Shown here in pieces: positions 56,554-64,000 of a stretch of 64,000 nt of DNA. The stretch lies in assembly GCF_037113415.1 (NCBI RefSeq), contig NZ_CP146608.1:3737000-3800999 (forward strand). Direction: 5' to 3'. The number at the start of each line of letters is the position of its first letter. Within the stretch, counting starts at the first letter, position 1. The notes below the pieces were generated by a model. The model was not told the origin of the DNA. It ran no database searches and was given only the letters and a program-made list of their open reading frames with translations. The position numbers were made by a program, and so were the translations under genes. Origin of the DNA: Devosia sp. XK-2 (GTDB lineage Bacteria; Pseudomonadota; Alphaproteobacteria; Rhizobiales; Devosiaceae).

Positions 56554-57285
56554 TCAATACCCGATCTCGGAAAACCGCGCGTCCCTTGCATCATAGACCA
56601 GTAGCCGCCCCACCAGCGGTTCACCCACGCCCGTCAACAGCTTGATCGCCTCCATGGCCATCAGCGTGCCGATAACGCCTGTGACCGGGCCCAGAATGCC
56701 ATTCGCCTCGCAGGAGGGCAGGGCGTCGTCATCGGCCTCGTCCGGATAGAGCGCCGCATGCCTTGGGCCCCCCAGATGCGGGGCAAAGACTGTCACCTGT
56801 CCGGAAAACATCGAGACCGCGCCCGAAACCAGCGGCTTCTGCAAGCGTTCGGCAGCGTCTGCGACCAGTCGCCTTGTGACCAGATTGTCGGTGCCGTCCA
56901 GCACCACGTCGCAGGCGCCAATCAGCGTTTCGGCATTCTTTTCGTTGATTGCCTCGGCATGCAGGTCGAGCGCGACATGCGGATTAAGGGCGCTGGCAAA
57001 GGCGCCGGCGCTCTCGACCTTGGTCGTCCCCACGGCGCCGGTCGTGTGGATCACCTGCCGCTGCAGGTTTGAGAGCGAAACCGTGTCGGGATCGACAATG
57101 TCCAATTGGCCGACGCCAGCTGCAGCCAGATAGGCAATGGCCGGGCTCCCCAGCCCGCCTGCGCCCACCACCAGCACACAGGCAGATTTGAGCTTTTGCT
57201 GGCCGGCCCCGCCAAACCCCTTGAGCACCAGATGGCGCGCATAGCGGCGCGTTTCATCGGGGCTGAGCGGGCTCTCAGAGGCCAA
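56554..57285 (-). CDS. HesA/MoeB/ThiF family adenylyltransferase
   Basis: 243-aa E1-like enzyme that adenylates the C-terminus of a sulfur carrier (MoaD or ThiS type). The ATP motif is VVGAGGLGSPAIAYL near residues 34-48, with the following RQVIHT and the DGTDNLVTRR loop. The CxxC zinc pair of MoeB is absent (only one Cys in the PSCEANG region), so it may be a shorter HesA/ThiF form. Start is unclear: TTG 57285 (overlapping the upstream stop by 11 bases) gives the usual length, and no ATG fits. In frame it extends to an ATG at 57378 with non-family sequence. Confidence 0.82.
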   Translation of the reverse strand: MASESPLSPDETRRYARHLVLKGFGGAGQQKLKSACVLVVGAGGLGSPAIAYLAAAGVGQLDIVDPDTVSLSNLQRQVIHTTGAVGTTKVESAGAFASALNPHVALDLHAEAINEKNAETLIGACDVVLDGTDNLVTRRLVADAAERLQKPLVSGAVSMFSGQVTVFAPHLGGPRHAALYPDEADDDALPSCEANGILGPVTGVIGTLMAMEAIKLLTGVGEPLVGRLLVYDARDARFSEIGY

Positions 57286-58030
57286 GGGGAACCGCCAGGA
57301 AGCGCCGGTCCGGCCCCTCGAACCCGCCGGGATAGACCGAAATGATCGCCACCGCATTGGAGAGCGTGGTGCCGCCAAAAGGCATGACCACGGAATAGAG
57401 GCGATAGTCGGTCGGGCAGCCGCGCGATCGCGGCAGGTTGCGATCGCGATAGATCAGCCGTTCCGTGCCGCTATCGGCAATGCTCAATTCATAGCCCAGC
57501 GGCTCGACGCCGAACCATTGGGCGCAGGGGCTGGTGGCCTGCGTAGGAAAGCTGGAAAGATGCAGGGTATAGTCCCCCGCCACCGCGCCCGGCATATAGG
57601 CCGGCGCGCCGAATGTGAGCGTTCGCGCATCGGTGTCGGGAACGCCATCCCCGATCATGGCGGCAATTTCCACCGGCACGGTAATGCCAAAGCCATCGAT
57701 AGGGGTCCTGGCCTTCTTGGCCATCTGGGCCCGGATATCGCTCAGCGCGCTTTCCTCGCTCTCGGCCTGCACGCGCACAGGGGTGCCCACCACCCAGCTA
57801 TCGGTGCTGAGGTCGATGACATAAAGGTTGGAATAGGCAAAGCCTGACCCGTCCTGAATGCCGAATTCCTCAAAGGCGAAATAGCGGAAATCCTTGGAAA
57901 ACCCAACATAGTCGATCAGTGCGCGGTCCCCCGCCTGGGCCGGCAGGATCGCCCCGGCCAGCGCCAGCAAGACGCTAGCGGCCAGTCGAGCCGTGGCCGC
58001 CCATGCCCCGTTCGGTTGCATCCAGTTCAT
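57275..58030 (-). CDS. DUF2259-type secreted protein
   Basis: About 251 aa with an N-terminal signal peptide ([16 protein letters not shown] to PAQA). The mature part has [23 protein letters not shown], like DUF2259 predicted periplasmic proteins of alphaproteobacteria. Start at ATG 58030 (GGTGGAAG directly upstream) or ATG 58021. Both overlap the dut gene end by about 50 bases. Function unknown. It lies in the conserved dut-ThiF neighbourhood. Confidence 0.8.
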   Translation of the reverse strand: MNWMQPNGAWAATARLAASVLLALAGAILPAQAGDRALIDYVGFSKDFRYFAFEEFGIQDGSGFAYSNLYVIDLSTDSWVVGTPVRVQAESEESALSDIRAQMAKKARTPIDGFGITVPVEIAAMIGDGVPDTDARTLTFGAPAYMPGAVAGDYTLHLSSFPTQATSPCAQWFGVEPLGYELSIADSGTERLIYRDRNLPRSRGCPTDYRLYSVVMPFGGTTLSNAVAIISVYPGGFEGPDRRFLAVPLGL

Positions 58031-58427
58031 CGACTTCCACCAGTTCCACGGCGCTAAACTGCGCCACCACCATTTGGGCCACGCGCTCACCCCGGCGCAG
58101 CTCAAATGGTTCCCTACCATGATTAATCAGCAATATTTTGACTTCGCCGCGATAATCCGCATCCACCGTGCCGGGCGAATTGAGCACTGTAATGCCATGC
58201 TTGGCCGCCAGGCCCGAGCGCGGCCGGATCTGCGCCTCATAGCCCTCGGGCAAGGCAATGCTCAGACCGGTCGGCACCATGGCATAATCGCCCGGCGCTA
58301 TGACGAGGCTTTCACCCGCTTCGATTGCCGCGCAAAGATCAAGGCCAGCCGCACCCGAGGTCTGCTGGCGCGGCAGGGGTAGGCCCGCGCCATGCGCGAG
58401 CCATTTGAGAGCTATTTTGACCGTCAC
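57975..58427 (-). CDS. dut: dUTP diphosphatase
   Basis: 150-aa trimeric dUTPase that keeps uracil out of DNA. All five motifs are visible, including [28 protein letters not shown] and the C-terminal flap [11 protein letters not shown]. It overlaps the upstream lipoprotein gene by ATGA. In the common Rhizobiales order coaBC lies between dut and ubiB. It is missing here. Confidence 0.95.
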   Translation of the reverse strand: MTVKIALKWLAHGAGLPLPRQQTSGAAGLDLCAAIEAGESLVIAPGDYAMVPTGLSIALPEGYEAQIRPRSGLAAKHGITVLNSPGTVDADYRGEVKILLINHGREPFELRRGERVAQMVVAQFSAVELVEVDELDATERGMGGHGSTGR

Positions 58428-59023
58428 GGCGCGCGCACCACGGCAAACAGTTCATCGGGCAGATCGGCCGCGCCATTGATCAGGTCGAGCATGTCGATGA
58501 CCTGTTCGGCGCGCGTCTTGTCGGCCGAAACACTCATATTGGACTCCACGATTTCAGCGCCGGAAATCGCAATGGTCATGGTGCGACCCTCAAAGAAGGC
58601 CTCGACCATCTGCCGTGTCTGTTCGTCCATATTGTCCTCGGCGCCCAGCTCGGCCTGCATATCGGCCATGGGCAGGGTCACGCGGACCAGGCCCGGGCCG
58701 GCTTCGGTAAAGGTCATGCCGCCTTCGTTCTGGCCAAGGTCGAGATCGGCAAACTTGCCTTCCTCGGTAATGGTGCAGATGGCGCTGCCATCGCTGTTCT
58801 CGGTCAATTCGCCTTCGGCACAGAAGCTGTCGTCTTCCATCTCGCCGCTTTCGGCGCTCATCTTGACCATGGAATAGATATCGGCCCCCATGATCTGGGT
58901 CATCGTCGCCTTGGCGGTGCTGGGGCTGGTAATGGCGACCTCGACATTGACGTCGATACATCCTGCCAAGCCCGCTGCCAGCAGCACCGAGGCTGCCAAC
59001 TTGCCGAAAAGTCTGACGCTCAT
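58424..59023 (-). CDS. Predicted lipoprotein of unknown function
   Basis: 199 aa with a signal peptide and lipobox LLAAGLAGC, so Cys 22 would be lipidated. The mature protein is acidic, with [20 protein letters not shown] at its start. I recognise no domain. Start at ATG 59023 with GGGAGAAG five bases upstream. Its end overlaps the dut start by four bases. The stretch upstream to ubiB (59024-59106) contains no gene. Confidence 0.82.
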   Translation of the reverse strand: MSVRLFGKLAASVLLAAGLAGCIDVNVEVAITSPSTAKATMTQIMGADIYSMVKMSAESGEMEDDSFCAEGELTENSDGSAICTITEEGKFADLDLGQNEGGMTFTEAGPGLVRVTLPMADMQAELGAEDNMDEQTRQMVEAFFEGRTMTIAISGAEIVESNMSVSADKTRAEQVIDMLDLINGAADLPDELFAVVRAP

Positions 59024-59106
59024 AACACTTCTCCCGTTGCGGGCGGCCCGGCCGCCAATCAAGGCAATCTATGGGGCGCGGCTGTCAATGGACAAGCCGT
59101 CCTCGC

Positions 59107-60651
59107 CTATATCGACACCAAAACACGCCAGATAAGGGCACCGATCAGCACCAGCGCGGCCACCAGCACGCTCAGCACCATGCCGCGCATCAAGCCGTCC
59201 CTCGGGCGGTTGACCATGGCGCGGTGCTCGGCCAGGGCCAGTTCGGCCTGGGTGATCAGCTCCGGCACGCGACCGGCGGCCTCCCCGATGCGGCCCAGAT
59301 GGCCCATAAGGTCCTCGATCCGTCCGATGGGGCCTTCCTCGCGCCTGAGCCATTCGGCCACCACCGGCTCGGCCACGGTCCAGATATCGAGATCGGGATC
59401 GAGATTGCGCGCCACGCCCTCGGCCAGCACCATGGATTTCTGCAGCAGCACCAGTTCGGGCCGGGTCTGCATGTCGAAGAGGTCGGTAATGGTGAAAAGC
59501 TGTCCCAGCACCTTCGCCATGGAAATATCGGCAGCGGTTCGTCCATGCAGCGGCTCGCCAATGGAGCGGATCGCCAGGGTGAAATCGTCGACCGACTGGG
59601 TTTTCGGCACATAGCCGATATCGAAATGGCGCTGCGCCACCAGCCGGTAATTGCGGGTGATAAAGCCATAGAGAATGTCGGCCAGAAACCGGCGCTCGGA
59701 TTTGCCGATGCGGCCCATAATGCCGAAATCGACAGCGATCACATCCCCGGTGCGGGGATCGGCGAAGAGATTGCCCGGATGCATATCGGCATGGAAATAG
59801 CCATCGCGAATGGCGTGGCGCAAAAAGGACTGCAACAGCTTGGCGGCCAGCGCCTTCCGATCGATCCCGGCGCCATCGATGGCGGCATGGTCGCGGATGG
59901 GAATGCCGGTCATCCAGCTTGTGGTCAGCACATTCTGCGCGACCTGGTCCCAATGCACCTCTGGCACGATAAATCCGCTATCGTTCTTGATATTCTCCGC
60001 CATCTCGGAAATGGCCGCCGCTTCCAGCCGCAAATCCAGTTCGAGCCGCATGGAATGGTCGAGCGTACGCACCACCTCGGTGGGCCTGAGGCGGCGGCTC
60101 GAAGGAGAAAAGGTCTCCGCCAGCCGCGCGCCGGCATAAAGGCTGTCCGTGTCGGCCCGGAAGCGCTCGGATACGCCCGGGCGCAATATTTTCACCGCCA
60201 CCACCCGTGGCAACTCACCCGGCGCGCGCAATCGCGCCTTGTGCACCTGCGCAATCGAGGCGGCCGCGACCGGTTCGCTGATCTCGGTCAGTTGCGCTGC
60301 CTTGGCGCCGAGCGCCTTGTCCAGGATGCCCGGAACCAGTTTCGGATCAAAGGGCGGCATCCGGTCCTGCAGGCCGGAGAGATCGGCGGCGGCCTGAATG
60401 CCCACAATGTCGGGGCGCGTCGCCAGGGTCTGGCCGAATTTGACATAAGAGGGGCCAAGCTTGTGCAGGGCCGCATTGAGCCGCTCGATACTGCCCGTCT
60501 TGCGCACGGCTCGCCGCTCGACCAGTCGGGCCAGGCCTATGCCGGCCTTCATCATGGGCGGCAGTGCCTGAACCGGGAGAACGGAAAAAGCGCCCTCGCG
60601 TGCCAGCACCCAGCCAGCGCGGAACAGTCGCAAAGTGGAGCCGATGGACAT
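59107..60651 (-). CDS. ubiB: Ubiquinone biosynthesis atypical kinase UbiB
   Basis: 514-aa ABC1/ADCK-type atypical kinase required for ubiquinone synthesis. It has KFGQTLATRPDIV (the KxGQ motif), an Ala-rich loop AAASIAQVHKA in place of the P-loop, VAVKILRPGV, FHADMHPGN and VDFGIMG. Two C-terminal membrane helices lie at about residues 472-512. Length is typical. It follows ubiE after 208 bases that hold repeat copy D. Confidence 0.95.
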   Translation of the reverse strand: MSIGSTLRLFRAGWVLAREGAFSVLPVQALPPMMKAGIGLARLVERRAVRKTGSIERLNAALHKLGPSYVKFGQTLATRPDIVGIQAAADLSGLQDRMPPFDPKLVPGILDKALGAKAAQLTEISEPVAAASIAQVHKARLRAPGELPRVVAVKILRPGVSERFRADTDSLYAGARLAETFSPSSRRLRPTEVVRTLDHSMRLELDLRLEAAAISEMAENIKNDSGFIVPEVHWDQVAQNVLTTSWMTGIPIRDHAAIDGAGIDRKALAAKLLQSFLRHAIRDGYFHADMHPGNLFADPRTGDVIAVDFGIMGRIGKSERRFLADILYGFITRNYRLVAQRHFDIGYVPKTQSVDDFTLAIRSIGEPLHGRTAADISMAKVLGQLFTITDLFDMQTRPELVLLQKSMVLAEGVARNLDPDLDIWTVAEPVVAEWLRREEGPIGRIEDLMGHLGRIGEAAGRVPELITQAELALAEHRAMVNRPRDGLMRGMVLSVLVAALVLIGALIWRVLVSI

Positions 60652-60693
60652 CAGTAGGTAGCTCCCGCATGCACAGGAGACATAGCTCCATCG

Positions 60694-60830
60694 CCTCCCT
60701 CCCCCTTGAGGGGAGGGAATGAGGGTGGGGGTCGGTCGGTGGCGCGCCGAACCACCCCCTCCCCAGCTTTGCTACGGCCAAGGGGGCCGAGCGTCGCTAC
60801 CCTCCCCTCAAGGGGGAGGGTGGGCAGGAG
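60694..60830. repeat. G-rich palindromic intergenic repeat, copy D
   Basis: CCTCCCTCCCCCTTGAGGGG near 60695 and a second facing copy CCTCCCCTCAAGGGGGAGGG near 60800, with GGGTGGGGG and CCACCCCCTCCCC in the middle. Closest to copy A in the core. Unlike the other three it lies between two codirectional genes (ubiE and ubiB), and its long hairpin could affect their coupling. Confidence 0.7.
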
Positions 60831-60859
60831 CGCAGACTTCGAGGCCGGACAGGAATGCA

Positions 60860-61624
60860 TCAAATCTTCCAGCCCGAAAATAGGGTGGCGATATTGCCCG
60901 TAAAGCTCTGATGCTTGACCCGCTTGAACCCCGCCTTGCCCAGCGTGGCCGAGAATTCGGATGGCGCGGGGAATTTGCGGATCGATTCAATGAAATATTG
61001 ATAAGGCTGCGCGTCGCCCGTCACGATCTTGCCCATGGGTGGGATCATCCGGTCCGAATAGGCCTTATAGGCGGCATCGAAACCCGGCACATCGACCTGG
61101 GAAAATTCGAGCACCAGAAGGCGCCCACCACGTTTGAGCACACGATGGGCCTCGTCGAGCGCCTTTTGCACGCGCGGCACGTTGCGAATGCCAAAGGCGA
61201 TCGTATAGGCATCAAAACTGTTGTCGTCGAAGGGCAGCTCTTCCGCATTGGCTTCGAGAAACTGCACTTGGCCCGGATAGCGCCAGCTCCTGGCGCGTTC
61301 CGCCCCCACGCGCAACATGTCCGCATTGATATCCGACACCACAACCTCGGCATAGCCGAGCGAGGCATTGACGATGCGCTCGCCGATATCCCCGGTGCCC
61401 CCGGCCATGTCGAGTACCTTATAGGGGCGCGATCCCGCCTTGGGCGGCGCCAGTTCGGCCACCATGGCGTCCTTCCAGAGCCGGTGCACGCCCATGCTCA
61501 TCAGGTCGTTCATCAGGTCATAGCGGTCCGCGACATCGTGGAACACCTTGTCCACCAGTCCCTGCTTGTCCTCCAGGGCGACGGTCTGCTCGCCGAAATG
61601 GGTGGTCTCGCGGGTCTCGGTCAT
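60860..61624 (-). CDS. ubiE: Demethylubiquinone/demethylmenaquinone methyltransferase UbiE
   Basis: 254-aa SAM-dependent C-methyltransferase. Motif [16 protein letters not shown] near residues 70-84, then [17 protein letters not shown] near the N-terminus and [13 protein letters not shown], all UbiE signatures. It is divergent from mutM, the conserved Rhizobiales order. ubiB is the next gene on its strand. Confidence 0.96.
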   Translation of the reverse strand: MTETRETTHFGEQTVALEDKQGLVDKVFHDVADRYDLMNDLMSMGVHRLWKDAMVAELAPPKAGSRPYKVLDMAGGTGDIGERIVNASLGYAEVVVSDINADMLRVGAERARSWRYPGQVQFLEANAEELPFDDNSFDAYTIAFGIRNVPRVQKALDEAHRVLKRGGRLLVLEFSQVDVPGFDAAYKAYSDRMIPPMGKIVTGDAQPYQYFIESIRKFPAPSEFSATLGKAGFKRVKHQSFTGNIATLFSGWKI

Positions 61625-61749
61625 GGCGGCGCCTCGATACGATCTGTATTGGTGTCAATACAATGTCGATACATTCTGTATCGCCCATATATAGAAGCCC
61701 TTGCCAATTGCCCATGCCACAAAGCCGCGCAGGGTGAAGGAGTTGTCTC

Positions 61750-62634
61750 ATGCCCGAATTACCCGAGGTCGAAACCGTCCGCCGGGGCCTGGCGCCCTGG
61801 CTCGAAGGGGCGACCATCCGGAGCGTCACGCTGAACCGCAAGGACCTGCGCTTTCCCTTCCCCAAGGGGCTGCAATCGGCGCTGGAGGGGCAAAGGGTGG
61901 ACCATGTGGGGCGCCGCGCAAAATATCTGCTGATGAACCTCGGCAATGGCAAGACCCTGCTCAGCCATCTTGGCATGACCGGGTCCTGGCGTTTTGCCGA
62001 ACATCCCATCGACAAGCCGCCGCGCTATTATGAGCCGGGCACAGAGCCCAAACATGACCATATGGTCTGGATGCTCGACCATCCCACCCATGGTCATAGT
62101 CATCTTATCTATGCCGATCCGCGCCGTTTCGGCTTTGTCGATCTTTATGATGATCCCGCCGACAGCCCCTATCTTCAGGGCCTGGGGCCGGAACCATTGG
62201 GCAATGAATTTGGTGCCGAGCAGCTGGCGGCGGCTTTTGCCGGCAAGAAGGCGCCGATCAAGGCGGCGCTGCTCGATCAGCGCGTGGTCGCGGGGCTGGG
62301 CAATATCTATGTGGCCGAGGCGCTGCATCGCGCCCATATCCTGCCCATGGTGGAAGCGCGCAGCCTGGTCACCAGGACCGGAAAGCCTAAACGGGCGCTC
62401 CAGGACCTGGCGCTGGCCGTGCGCGAAGTGCTCATCGCCGCCATCGAAGTGGGGGGCTCCACCATTCGTGATTTCCGCAGCGTCGAGGGCGCGGGCTATT
62501 TCCAGCACAACTTTGCCGTCTATGATCGGGAAGGCGATCCCTGTCCGACCCCGCTCTGTAGAGGCGTGGTCAAAAGGATCGTTCAGTCGGGCCGTTCCAC
62601 CTTTTATTGTCCGGTCTGTCAGAAGGCGCCGTGA
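61750..62634 (+). CDS. mutM: Formamidopyrimidine-DNA glycosylase MutM (Fpg)
   Basis: 294-aa base-excision repair enzyme that removes 8-oxoguanine. The N-terminal PELPEVETVRRGL supplies the catalytic Pro and Glu. QRVVAGLGNIYVAEAL holds the conserved H2TH region, and the C-terminal zinc finger (CPTPLC to FYCPVCQ) is complete. GAAGGAG precedes the ATG. Confidence 0.97.
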   Translation: MPELPEVETVRRGLAPWLEGATIRSVTLNRKDLRFPFPKGLQSALEGQRVDHVGRRAKYLLMNLGNGKTLLSHLGMTGSWRFAEHPIDKPPRYYEPGTEPKHDHMVWMLDHPTHGHSHLIYADPRRFGFVDLYDDPADSPYLQGLGPEPLGNEFGAEQLAAAFAGKKAPIKAALLDQRVVAGLGNIYVAEALHRAHILPMVEARSLVTRTGKPKRALQDLALAVREVLIAAIEVGGSTIRDFRSVEGAGYFQHNFAVYDREGDPCPTPLCRGVVKRIVQSGRSTFYCPVCQKAP

Positions 62635-62820
62635 GCCTTGGCTCAGGACTCGTTCATCAACGGCGTCCAGGGTCCTGAATCCAGTTGACGCCTCCCCCTC
62701 AATCCCCTATAGACCCCCCGACTTGGCGGCAGATGTGCCGCCGCTTTCATTTGATCCCGGAAGGTTGCAACGCCCTGTCAGGCGCACAATCTGCCGGTTG
62801 GACGACCCAAGAGGACCACA
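62635..62820. other. Leader region of rpsT
   Basis: No gene. A hairpin GGCGGCA/TGCCGCC with loop GATG lies at 62725-62742, 78 bases before the rpsT start, and could be a terminator remnant of mutM or an rpsT leader element. AAGAGGACCACA precedes the rpsT ATG. Confidence 0.4.
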
Positions 62821-63087
62821 ATGGCCAATACGCCGTCAGCCAAGAAGGCGACCCGCAAGATTGCTGCCCGCACCGCGATCAACAAGTCGCGTCGTAGCCG
62901 CGTGCGTACGTTCATTCGCAAGGTCGAGGAAGCGATCACCGCTGGTGATCACGCCACTGCCTTTGCCGCACTCAAGGCCGCTGAGCCTGAGATTCATCGC
63001 GCTGCCGGCAAGGGCATTGTCCATGCCAATCTGGCGGCCCGCAAGGTCTCCCGCCTCAATAGCCGCGTGAAGGCCCTCGCCGTCTGA
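62821..63087 (+). CDS. rpsT: 30S ribosomal protein S20
   Basis: 88-aa basic primary 16S rRNA-binding protein. It opens [15 protein letters not shown], and the family signature [19 protein letters not shown] follows. In Rhizobiales dnaA is normally the next gene. Here a terminator at 63137 and about 650 non-coding bases follow. Confidence 0.97.
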   Translation: MANTPSAKKATRKIAARTAINKSRRSRVRTFIRKVEEAITAGDHATAFAALKAAEPEIHRAAGKGIVHANLAARKVSRLNSRVKALAV

Positions 63088-63136
63088 TACGGTTGGATGG
63101 GCCGCGTCCCCAAGGGGCGCCGCAGCACAGCAATTC

Positions 63137-63160
63137 GGGCTCCGCAAGGAGCCCTTTTTG
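63137..63160 (+). terminator. Intrinsic terminator after rpsT
   Basis: Stem GGGCTCC/GGAGCCC with a GCAA loop followed by TTTTTG, 49 bases after the rpsT stop. Confidence 0.88.
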
Positions 63161-63832
63161 TTGTATGATCGCCGAGCAGGTTTTTTCGCCATTGTTCTGT
63201 CACATGACTAAATGGTGACATTGGCAGGCGCGGCGGAACGAAGCGGGAAGCTCGATTTTTATTCAGGTCTTTCAGAGGCTTGCATGGGTCCGAATGCCGC
63301 ACCAGCTGTGCGGCTGCCTCCCTCGAAAGTGCCGCGCTGAAAAAATATTTTACTGTGGCGACCCTGGCTAAGCGTTTGAATCTGCCTTGAGTCACAGGCT
63401 CTTGCCGGAGGTCACTTTTGGACACTGCCGGGCCCCGGAAACCCCGTCTTCGAGTCAAGCCCCTATTTCAACGATTCACGTGTTGCGGGTCCAATTTGGT
63501 GCCTCTAATGTACTTTTGCCGACGGGGAAAAAGAGGGGTGGAACGACCCTCCCGAACCATCGGCCGGCTTCCGCTAGGAGGCTGGGTTTGGGGCAGTTCC
63601 GGCAGCAATGCCGGGCAATTCAGCCAGTGATGTTTTGTCGGCTGCACCTGTGCAGCCATCAGATTTGAGTTGGCAGCGTTCATTCGACCGTCGGCCGGGC
63701 AGGCCGGGTTCAAGTGAAAGGTCAAGAGCAAAACGGCGGCCAGGAGCTGCCGGGTAATGGGTTGTGTCCGCATAAGCGGACGCAGGGGCGAAGCCGTGTC
63801 TTCTCGACGTCCTTCAGGGCCGGGCAGACACA
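63161..63832. other. Long non-coding tract before the expected dnaA
   Basis: No convincing gene in about 670 bases. Small open frames here lack ribosome sites and family motifs. An AT-rich patch (AAAAAATATTTTAC near 63340) stands out. I looked for DnaA boxes (TTATNCACA) and saw no perfect one. It may be the dnaA leader and promoter, since dnaA follows rpsT in most Rhizobiales. Confidence 0.4.
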
Positions 63833-63883
63833 TTGATAAATTCAGGAAGCATCCCGGGCTTTGCGGACTGGGACAGCAGCGAA

Positions 63884-64000
63884 ATGGGGCTAGAAACAAT
63901 GATGCGACAGGCGACCGCGGGAAGAGATGATTGGGCTGCGGCCAATTCCACCTCTCCCTCAACTTCCAGCAAAGGCGGCACTCCTGTCATGGCCACTCCC
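63884..64000 (+). CDS. Partial open frame at the right edge, possible 5' end of dnaA
   Basis: Open frame running off the window. It can start at ATG 63884, 63899, 63902 or 63989, or TTG 63833 further upstream. The visible residues (MGLETMMRQATAGRDDWAAA, then a Ser/Thr-rich stretch) show no DnaA motif. Only the position after mutM-rpsT suggests dnaA, so the call is weak. It could also be non-coding. Confidence 0.25.
   Translation, partial: MGLETMMRQATAGRDDWAAANSTSPSTSSKGGTPVMATP

Noticed and set aside
63387..63668. Short plus-strand open frames after rpsT as genes
   Set aside because: Overlapping frames with no ribosome site, no motif and Arg/Ser/Pro-biased composition, most likely non-coding.

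Overview
The window looks like core chromosome of an alphaproteobacterium of the order Hyphomicrobiales (Rhizobiales). The DNA is GC-rich. Conserved alphaproteobacterial blocks are present: miaB-phoH-ybeY-CBS/CorC, paired glnK-amtB, ftsK-lolA, fzlA-queG, rph-rdgB-hemW next to hrcA-grpE, irr next to fabA-fabB, and dut-ubiB-ubiE-mutM-rpsT. The last block normally leads into dnaA in this order, so the right edge probably lies just before or inside the start of dnaA. A Devosia-like genus is my guess from overall gene content. It is not proven by anything here. No insertion sequence, prophage, CRISPR array or rRNA operon is visible. There is one tRNA gene, tRNA-Gly(GCC).

Layout. 0-10.5 kb: an HWE-type sensor kinase, the miaB/phoH/ybeY/CBS block, then a large FAD/Fe-S dehydrogenase of the D-lactate type and a LysR regulator. 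10.9-17.2 kb: a sugar ABC-transporter operon (binding protein, two permeases, two Gfo/Idh/MocA dehydrogenases, ATPase) whose binding-protein gene carries an apparent one-base frameshift. 17.3-24.6 kb: accessory genes (Tat-exported epoxide hydrolase, PhzF with a divergent LysR, PhoD phosphatase, TetR facing a membrane protein plus HupE/UreJ permease). 24.8-32.2 kb: tRNA-Gly, a CnoX-type thioredoxin, LON-domain and Trm112 proteins, a UbiH-type hydroxylase, and two glnK-amtB modules. 32.4-43 kb: ftsK and lolA separated by an SRPBCC-ArsR pair, then uppP, fzlA, queG, two small enzyme genes, a hydrolase and infC. 43-53.8 kb: a LysR/reductase pair, hemW-rdgB-small ORF-rph facing hrcA-grpE, a WYL regulator, a RidA protein, and a compact four-gene operon of rbsK, DUF1697, YdeI and NAT. 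53.9-64 kb: irr, fabA, fabB, ThiF/MoeB, DUF2259, dut, a lipoprotein, ubiB, ubiE, mutM, rpsT and a long non-coding tract at the right edge.

How the genes work together. Housekeeping themes are tRNA and ribosome function (miaB, ybeY, queG, infC, rpsT, tRNA-Gly), envelope and division (ftsK, fzlA, uppP, lolA), nitrogen sensing (two glnK-amtB), heat shock (hrcA-grpE), unsaturated fatty-acid synthesis (fabA-fabB) and ubiquinone (ubiB, ubiE, UbiH-type). Local regulators sit against their likely targets, several with clear palindromic operators: TetR with two 14-bp sites, and ArsR with a 40-bp palindrome. Four related G-rich palindromic intergenic repeats are scattered through the window, three of them between convergent genes. 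The most noteworthy unexplained items are the TetR/membrane protein/HupE cassette with an HxxEE motif, a coupled 49-codon ORF between rph and rdgB, a lysR gene that appears to start at ATT with an initiation region like that of infC, and the frameshift in the sugar-binding protein.
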